A program made the translations under genes and the position numbers. Below, one piece after another: positions 6,531-10,951 of a stretch of 10,951 bases of DNA. This stretch comes from Methyloceanibacter sp. (GTDB taxonomy: Bacteria; Pseudomonadota; Alphaproteobacteria; Rhizobiales; Methyloligellaceae), in assembly GCA_022865725.1 (NCBI GenBank), contig JALHTP010000455.1, positions 1 to 10,951 of the forward strand, in the 5' to 3' direction. Below the pieces are notes generated by a model that saw only the letters and a list, made by a program, of their open reading frames with translations, did not search any database and had not been told where the DNA came from. Position 1 is the first letter of the stretch, and every line of letters begins with the position of its first letter.

Positions 6531-7730
6531 CTATTTCTTGAACTTCGCCGCTTCCTCGGAGCCCTTGGTGGCATCGCCCGCCGTATAGGAGTGGGCGCCG
6601 ACGCCGGCGAGCTTGCCTTTGTCCACCACGAGATATTCGGTGCGGATCGGCTTGCCTGCGAAATAGCTCTCGAGGATTTCGCGCGTGCCCGCGGCATAGC
6701 GGGTCTGCGCCGAGAGCGAGCTGCCAGAGATATGCGGCGTCATGCCGTGATGCGGCATGGTGCGCCAGGGGTGGTCCTTGGGAGCCGGCTGCGGGAACCA
6801 GACGTCGCCGGCATAGCCCGCGAGCTGGCCGCTTTCCAGCGCGCGCACGATGGCGTCGCGGTCGCAGATCTTGCCGCGCGCCGTGTTCACGATGTAGCTG
6901 CCGCGCTTCATCATGCCGATCAGCTTGTCGTTGAGCATATGCTCGGTCTCGGGATGCAGCGGCGCGTTGATGGTCACCACGTCGCAGACCTTGACCAGCG
7001 ACTCGACATTCGGATGGAAGGTCAAGCCCAACTCCTTCTCGACCGCCTCGGGGAGCCGGTGCTTGTCGGTGTAGTGCAGCTTGACGTCGAAAGGTTTGAG
7101 CCGGCGCATTGCCGCAAGGCCGATACGGCCGGCTGCGACGGTGCCGACATTCATGCCTTCGAGGTCGTAGGAGCGCTCGACGCAATCGGCGATGTTCCAG
7201 CCGCCTCTGATGACCCATCCATAAGACGGGATGTAATTGCGCACCAGCGCCAGGATCATCATGACGATGTGCTCGGAGACGCTGATCGAATTGCAATAGG
7301 TCACCTCTGCGACGGTGATGCCCTTGTCCATGGCGGCTTGAAGATCGGTATGATCGGAGCCGATGCCGGCGGTGATGATCAGCTTCAGCTTCTTGGCCTT
7401 CTCGATCCGCTCCTTGGTCATGTAAGCGGGCCAGAACGGCTGCGAGATCACGATCTCGGCGTCGGGAAGCTCCTTGTCGAGCACCGAGTCCTTGCCGTCC
7501 TTGCTCGAGGTCACGACCAGAGTGTGGCCGGCCTTCTCCAGGAATTTGCGAAGGCCGAGCTCGCCGGAGACGCTGCCGAGCAGCTGGCCCGGCTTGAAAT
7601 CGATGGCGCTCGGCGTGGGCGCCGTCTGCCCATCGGGATATTTGCTGATCTTGGGAATATCGTCGCGGGCGTATGTCTTCGGATAGCCGTCGACCGGATC
7701 GTCATAGAGAACACAAACCACTTTGGCCAT
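6531..7730 (-). CDS. fdh: NAD+-dependent formate dehydrogenase (metal-free, D-2-hydroxyacid dehydrogenase family)
   Basis: Oxidises formate to CO2 with reduction of NAD+ in the cytoplasm, the last step of C1 oxidation. The 399 residues align almost throughout with the Pseudomonas sp. 101 enzyme (about 400). Counting the initiator Met, the known functional residues are all present: Phe99 (QPFWPAY), Ile123 (AGIGSDH), Asn147 (YCNSIS), Arg285 (NTARGK), Gln314 (WFPQPAP) and His333 (TPHISG). The cofactor-binding AAGRIG motif is at 199-204, and Asp222 in HYTDKHR fits NAD+ rather than NADP+ preference. Two oxidation-sensitive cysteine positions of the Pseudomonas enzyme are Ala256 and Ser355 here. 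A clean AAGGAG lies 7 bases before the ATG. The gene is divergent from a carbonic anhydrase gene, which would handle the CO2 formed. No associated regulator is visible. Confidence 0.97.
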   Translation of the reverse strand: MAKVVCVLYDDPVDGYPKTYARDDIPKISKYPDGQTAPTPSAIDFKPGQLLGSVSGELGLRKFLEKAGHTLVVTSSKDGKDSVLDKELPDAEIVISQPFWPAYMTKERIEKAKKLKLIITAGIGSDHTDLQAAMDKGITVAEVTYCNSISVSEHIVMMILALVRNYIPSYGWVIRGGWNIADCVERSYDLEGMNVGTVAAGRIGLAAMRRLKPFDVKLHYTDKHRLPEAVEKELGLTFHPNVESLVKVCDVVTINAPLHPETEHMLNDKLIGMMKRGSYIVNTARGKICDRDAIVRALESGQLAGYAGDVWFPQPAPKDHPWRTMPHHGMTPHISGSSLSAQTRYAAGTREILESYFAGKPIRTEYLVVDKGKLAGVGAHSYTAGDATKGSEEAAKFKK

Positions 7731-8054
7731 GATGCCACTCCTTCATGCTGCTCACAGGGCGCAAAGCATCGGTCCGCCACGCGCGAGGCACGCGGGCAGA
7801 GCAACGACCTGTCGCCATGTCGCTGTGAATTGGAGCAAGGCTTGGCGTTGTGACACGCATTCTGCCTCGTCCTTGCATTTCCTCGTCCGGTGGGCGCAAT
7901 CGGTTCGCGCTTCTCAAAAATGCCAACGGTTGGAAGCTTCTTCCTAGTCCTCAAGCGAGATCAAGTAGGCGCTTCATAACGGGCGATAGGCGCGCTCTAT
8001 TGACCCGCCTCCCTGGACAAACGCGGAAGCGGCTGAAATGGTTGGCGAGGCCTT
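7731..8054. promoter_or_regulatory. Divergent intergenic region between formate dehydrogenase and carbonic anhydrase
   Basis: These 324 bases hold no convincing gene and must carry the promoters of both flanking genes. Visible structure: CCAACGGTTGG (7923-7933), a perfect inverted repeat around one central base, overlapping GGAAGCTTCTTCC (7932-7944), a second perfect inverted repeat; and CACGCG repeated directly 11 bases apart (7778 and 7789), one helical turn. These could be operator sites, but no family can be named. A TTGACC hexamer near 7999 in the plus direction lacks a good -10 partner. Confidence 0.35.
7738..7743 (-). promoter_or_regulatory. Ribosome binding site of formate dehydrogenase
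   Basis: AAGGAG on the minus strand, 7 bases before the ATG at 7730. It confirms the start, which also matches the MAKV N-terminus of the family. Confidence 0.8.
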
Positions 8055-8714
8055 GTGACACAGGGGGAGATCAGAGATTTGCCGGGTTTGCCGAAAACGT
8101 TAGTCGACGGACATTTGCGCTTCCGCCGCGAGGAGCATGCCAAGAATCGCGGACGCTATCGTCAGCTTGCCGAGCTCGGCCAGGCGCCCACGGCGATGGT
8201 GGTCGCCTGCTGCGACGCCAGAGTCGATGTTTCGACGGTGTTCGATACAGAACACGGCGAGCTTTTCATTCTGCGCAACGTCGCCAATCTGGTGCCGCCG
8301 TACGAGCCCGATGGCAAGTATCACGGCACCAGCGCCGCCATCGAGTTTGCCGTGCAGGTGCTGAAAGTGCCGCACCTCATCGTCCTCGGACATTCCCGCT
8401 GCGGCGGCGTCGAGGCCTACCGGCAGAAGGTCCGAGGCAAGGTGCCGGAGCGCGGTTTCATCGGCAGTTGGCTCACCATGCTCGATAACCTCAAGATCGA
8501 CGAGAGCGAGATTTTCGAGTATGGCGACGAGACGGCGTTCGAATTCGCCGCCATACGCTCATCGCTGACGAATTTGCGCAGCTTTCCCTTCATCAAGAAG
8601 CGGATGAAGGAGGGCCTGCTCGCCTTGCACGGGCTGCATTTCGATCTCGGCAGCGGACATTTGCTGGCGCTTAAGGAAGGGTCGGAACGCTTCGCGGCGA
8701 TCGGCGAGCCTTAA
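8055..8714 (+). CDS. Beta-class carbonic anhydrase
   Basis: Zinc enzyme interconverting CO2 and bicarbonate. The 219-residue length and motifs fit the beta class: Cys52-x-Asp54-x-Arg56 (ACCDARV) gives the first zinc ligand and the Asp/Arg dyad, and GHSRCGG gives His113 and Cys116 as the other ligands. ILRNVANLVPP (72-82) and HGTSAAIEFAV (90-100) are also typical. There is no signal peptide, so it acts in the cytoplasm. The start is taken as GTG at 8055, the only start codon upstream of the domain in an open frame, because a TGA lies in frame seven codons earlier. A TTG ten codons in, preceded by a GGGGGAG stretch, is an alternative. It is divergent from formate dehydrogenase and convergent with asd. 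Supplying bicarbonate for carboxylases or recapturing formate-derived CO2 is the plausible role. Confidence 0.94.
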   Translation: MTQGEIRDLPGLPKTLVDGHLRFRREEHAKNRGRYRQLAELGQAPTAMVVACCDARVDVSTVFDTEHGELFILRNVANLVPPYEPDGKYHGTSAAIEFAVQVLKVPHLIVLGHSRCGGVEAYRQKVRGKVPERGFIGSWLTMLDNLKIDESEIFEYGDETAFEFAAIRSSLTNLRSFPFIKKRMKEGLLALHGLHFDLGSGHLLALKEGSERFAAIGEP

Positions 8715-8739
8715 GGGACGCGTGGGCCTTAGGCGGCTC
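8706..8739. terminator. Shared dyad spanning the convergent ends of the carbonic anhydrase gene and asd
   Basis: GAGCC (8706-8710) pairs with GGCTC (8735-8739), and TAAGG (8712-8716) with CCTTA (8727-8731), with a small asymmetric internal loop (T against GGC). The dyad contains both stop codons (TAA at 8712-8714 and the asd TAA at 8731-8729) and the whole 14-base gap. TTT follows on the plus side. It may serve as a bidirectional terminator for two genes with almost no spacer. Confidence 0.5.
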
Positions 8740-9754
8740 TTTCCAGCAGGTTGCGGTTGATGATCAACTCCGCGATCTGCACGGTGTTGAGCGCGGCGCC
8801 TTTGCGGAGATTGTCGGACACGATCCAGAAGGATAGCCCGTTGTCGAGGGTCTGGTCCTCGCGGATGCGGCTGACATAGGTCGCGTAATCGCCCACGCAT
8901 TCCACCGGCGTCACGTAGCCGCCGGGCTCGCGCTTGTCGACCACGAGCACGCCAGGTGCCTCACGCAGGATTCTCCGCGCATCGGCCGCGGTGATCGGCT
9001 CCTCGAACTCGACATTGACGGCTTCCGAGTGGCCGACGAACACCGGCACGCGCACGCAGGTCGCGGTGAGCTTGATGTGGGGATCGAGGATCTTCTTGGT
9101 CTCGGCCATCATCTTCCATTCCTCCTTGGTCTGGCCGTCCTCCATGAAGACGTCGATATGAGGAATGACGTTGAAGGCGATCTGCTTGGTGAAGGCCTTC
9201 GGCTCGGTCGGATTGGTCATGAAGATGCCCTTGGTCTGGTCCCACAGTTCGTCCATGGCTTCCTTGCCGGCGCCCGAGACGGACTGATAGGTGGCCACCA
9301 CCACGCGCTTGATCTTGGCGCGGTCGTGCAGCGGCTTCAGCACCACGACGAGCTGGGCGGTCGAGCAATTCGGATTGGCGACGATGTTCTTCTTGCTGAA
9401 GCCGACCACGGCGTCGGCATTGACCTCCGGCACGATGAGCGGAACGTCGGGGTCCATGCGCCAGCAGGAGGAGTTGTCGATGACGACGCAGCCTTGGGCG
9501 CCGATCTTCGGGGCCCATTCCTTGGCCACGGCAGAGCCTGCCGACATCAGCGCAAAATCCACGCCCCGGAAATCGAACTGCTCGAGATCCTGGCATTTCA
9601 GCCGCCCGTCGCCGAAAGAAACCTCGAGGCCTTGCGAGCGCCGCGAGGCGATGGCGAACACCTCGTCGGCGGGGAATTCGCGCTCGGCCAGGATATTGAG
9701 CATCTCGCGCCCGACATTGCCGGTGGCGCCGATGACGGCGACTTTGTAGCCCAT
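8729..9754 (-). CDS. asd: Aspartate-semialdehyde dehydrogenase
   Basis: Reduces L-aspartyl-4-phosphate to aspartate semialdehyde with NADPH, the branch point to lysine/diaminopimelate, threonine and methionine. The product of 341 residues is normal for the family. Motifs: the nucleotide-binding GATGNVGREML at 9-19, IDNSSCWRMD at 92-101, the catalytic Cys130 in NPNCSTAQL, Gln157 in YQSVSGAG, and Arg235 with His242 in RVPVFVGHSEA. All catalytic positions are present. The start at 9754 gives the usual MGYKVAVIGATG beginning and has GGAG 6 bases upstream; an in-frame ATG at 9766 lacks a ribosome site. It stands alone, ends 14 bases from the convergent carbonic anhydrase gene and is divergent from the sorbosone dehydrogenase gene. 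Confidence 0.97.
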   Translation of the reverse strand: MGYKVAVIGATGNVGREMLNILAEREFPADEVFAIASRRSQGLEVSFGDGRLKCQDLEQFDFRGVDFALMSAGSAVAKEWAPKIGAQGCVVIDNSSCWRMDPDVPLIVPEVNADAVVGFSKKNIVANPNCSTAQLVVVLKPLHDRAKIKRVVVATYQSVSGAGKEAMDELWDQTKGIFMTNPTEPKAFTKQIAFNVIPHIDVFMEDGQTKEEWKMMAETKKILDPHIKLTATCVRVPVFVGHSEAVNVEFEEPITAADARRILREAPGVLVVDKREPGGYVTPVECVGDYATYVSRIREDQTLDNGLSFWIVSDNLRKGAALNTVQIAELIINRNLLERAA

Positions 9755-9758
9755 TGGT

Positions 9759-9764
9759 CTCTCC
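9759..9764 (-). promoter_or_regulatory. Ribosome binding site deciding the asd start
   Basis: GGAGAG on the minus strand sits just before the ATG at 9754 (GGAG core 6 bases away). It overlaps the alternative ATG at 9766, which therefore cannot use it. This selects the shorter, family-typical protein. Confidence 0.65.
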
Positions 9765-9836
9765 ATGCGGATCGAGGATTTTCCCGCGCTTTCGGGCGGA
9801 TGTATGGGAAGGATGGGGGAAAGTCAAAGCCGGTTG

Positions 9837-9883
9837 GCGTAAAGGGCCGGGAGCGGCCCCGCAACCCGTTTCCTCCCTTACGC
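9837..9883 (+). promoter_or_regulatory. Overlapping alternative hairpins upstream of the sorbosone dehydrogenase gene
   Basis: GCGTAAAGGG (9837-9846) can pair with CCCTTACGC (9875-9883) with one bulged A. GGGCC (9844-9848) can instead pair with GGCCC (9855-9859). Both use bases 9844-9846, so the full pairings exclude each other. They lie 37 bases or more before the ATG, in the divergent asd/dehydrogenase spacer. The structure is seen directly; a role in leader regulation is inference. Confidence 0.3.
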
Positions 9884-9920
9884 GTTCCTAGTCCGTGGGC
9901 CGGGGCAGGTGGGCAGTCAA

Positions 9921-10951
9921 ATGCATCGGATGATAGCAACGAGGCTGTTGGCGGTGGGAGCGTTGACGCTCCTGCTTGCGGGTTGCGGCGACAGCTCGGA
10001 ATTGCCCGAGCAAGTGACGCAGGGTCCAAATCCCACGCTGCCCGCGCCGAAGGAGATGCTTATCCCCACGCTCAAAATTGCGGACGCGCAGGGATGGCAG
10101 CACGGAGAGACGCCTTTGGCCGCCAAGGGCCTCGCGGTGAGCGCCTTCGCCACTGGCCTCGATCACCCGCGCTGGCTCCAGGTCCTGCCGAACGGCGATG
10201 TTCTCGTCGCCGAGACGAACACGCCGGCGAAGCCGCAAGGAAGCGGCATCACGGCGTGGGTCATGGCCTGGGCCCTGAAGCGCGCGGGGGCGGGCGTGCC
10301 GAGTCCAAATCGCATCATGCTGTTGCGCGACGCCGACGGCGACGGCGTGGCCGAGACGAAGACCGTGTTCCTAAAAGGTCTCAACTCTCCCTTCGGCATG
10401 GCGCTTGTCGGGGACAGGCTCTACGTCGCCGATACCGACGCGCTGCTTCGCTTCGACTATCACGACGGCGCCACCGAGATCGCATCCCCTGCCACCAAGA
10501 TCGCCGATCTGCCGGCAGGCCCCATCAACTATCACTGGACCAAGAGCCTCGTTGCGAGCCCCGACGGATCGCGCCTCTATGTGGGTGTGGGGTCTAACAG
10601 CAATGCGGGCGAGAACGGCCTCGACTGGGAGGAGGGCCGCGCGCGAATTCTGGAGATCGATCCTGAGACCGGCGCAACGCGCAGCCTCGCGACCGGCTTG
10701 AGAAATCCCGTCGGGCTTGCCTTCGAGCCGCGGACGAAGGCGCTATGGGCCGTGGTGAATGAGCGGGACGAGCTCGGCAGCGATCTCGTTCCCGACTATC
10801 TCACGGAGGTGAAGGACGGCGCCTTCTACGGCTGGCCGTTCAGCTATTGGGGCCAGCATGTGGACGGCCGGGTGAAGCCGCAAGACCCCGATCTCGTGGC
10901 CAAGGCCATTCCGCCCGATTATTCGCTCGGCAATCATGTGGCGCCGCTCGG
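9921..10951 (+). CDS. Predicted PQQ-dependent sorbosone/glucose dehydrogenase-like lipoprotein (C-terminus cut by window edge)
   Basis: 343 codons are visible with no stop. Residues 1-21 are a lipoprotein signal peptide with lipobox LAGC and Cys22 as the lipidation site, so the enzyme should be membrane-anchored and face the periplasm. The rest matches the sorbosone dehydrogenase (PQQ glucose/sorbosone, beta-propeller) family: FATGLDHPRWLQVLPNGDVL (76-95), a calcium-loop-like RDADGDGVAE (136-145), GLNSPFGMAL (153-162), the TGLRNPVGLAFEP stretch (258-270), NERDELGSDLVPDYL (280-294) and GAFYGWPFSYWG (300-311). Family members are usually about 430-450 residues, so roughly 90-100 are missing at the edge. 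The true substrate of most homologues is unknown; an aldose or other aldehyde/alcohol is likely. The start could also be the ATG at 9930; the ribosome site is weak. The PQQ need is inferred from family and links it to pqqA. Confidence 0.88.
   Translation, partial: MHRMIATRLLAVGALTLLLAGCGDSSELPEQVTQGPNPTLPAPKEMLIPTLKIADAQGWQHGETPLAAKGLAVSAFATGLDHPRWLQVLPNGDVLVAETNTPAKPQGSGITAWVMAWALKRAGAGVPSPNRIMLLRDADGDGVAETKTVFLKGLNSPFGMALVGDRLYVADTDALLRFDYHDGATEIASPATKIADLPAGPINYHWTKSLVASPDGSRLYVGVGSNSNAGENGLDWEEGRARILEIDPETGATRSLATGLRNPVGLAFEPRTKALWAVVNERDELGSDLVPDYLTEVKDGAFYGWPFSYWGQHVDGRVKPQDPDLVAKAIPPDYSLGNHVAPL

Noticed and set aside
6591..7853. 420-codon plus-strand frame opposite formate dehydrogenase
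   Set aside because: Antisense shadow of a firmly identified enzyme; composition is rich in Asp, Arg, His and Gly without a domain.
7850..8488. 212-codon plus-strand frame overlapping carbonic anhydrase
   Set aside because: Runs in a different frame through the zinc-enzyme gene, and its product is Arg-rich with no motif.
9029..10597. 522-codon plus-strand frame across asd and the sorbosone dehydrogenase
   Set aside because: It is antisense to asd and then out of frame with the dehydrogenase; no family resemblance.
1..10951. CRISPR array, tRNA/rRNA genes, insertion sequences or phage genes
   Set aside because: No regularly spaced repeats, no recognisable cloverleaf or rRNA sequence, no transposase or integrase motif and no terminal inverted repeats were found by eye on either strand.

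Overview
The window is high-GC bacterial DNA with alphaproteobacterial character, most likely from a Hyphomicrobiales (Rhizobiales) member. It is probably a methylotroph or a facultative user of one-carbon compounds. The evidence is the set of genes: a PqqA precursor peptide, an oxalate/formate-type (OFA) carrier, a Pseudomonas/Moraxella-type NAD+ formate dehydrogenase, a carbonic anhydrase beside it, and a predicted PQQ-type sorbosone dehydrogenase. Genus cannot be settled from the sequence alone. There is no tRNA, rRNA, CRISPR array, phage gene or insertion sequence.

Layout. On the minus strand, reading right to left from about 5.5 kb: an OFA-family MFS carrier (3578-5515), a short cation-diffusion-facilitator-like transporter (2901-3503), a 29-residue pqqA (2583-2672) followed by a strong intrinsic-terminator-like hairpin (2511-2551), and a large DUF2339 membrane protein that runs off the left edge (1-2367). 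Divergent from the carrier, on the plus strand, are a Mop/TOBE molybdate-binding domain with an abnormal N-terminus (5642-5827) and a secreted four-cysteine protein with a lysine/threonine-rich tail (6068-6460). Convergent with the latter is formate dehydrogenase (6531-7730, minus). A 324-base divergent intergenic region separates it from a beta-carbonic anhydrase (8055-8714, plus). That gene ends 14 bases from the end of the convergent aspartate-semialdehyde dehydrogenase gene asd (8729-9754, minus). Divergent from asd is a lipoprotein-type PQQ sorbosone dehydrogenase that runs off the right edge (9921-10951).

How the parts may fit together (inference). PQQ serves alcohol and sugar dehydrogenases in the periplasm. 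The OFA carrier could move formate or oxalate. Formate dehydrogenase turns formate into CO2 and NADH, and carbonic anhydrase interconverts CO2 and bicarbonate, which a serine-cycle or other carboxylating pathway would use. asd (lysine, threonine and methionine synthesis) and DUF2339 look like housekeeping neighbours.

No clearly new multi-gene system is visible. The points most worth a second look are the stand-alone pqqA with its own terminator, the C-terminal extension of the OFA carrier, the Mop domain without its SARN segment, and the secreted four-cysteine/lysine-tail protein.
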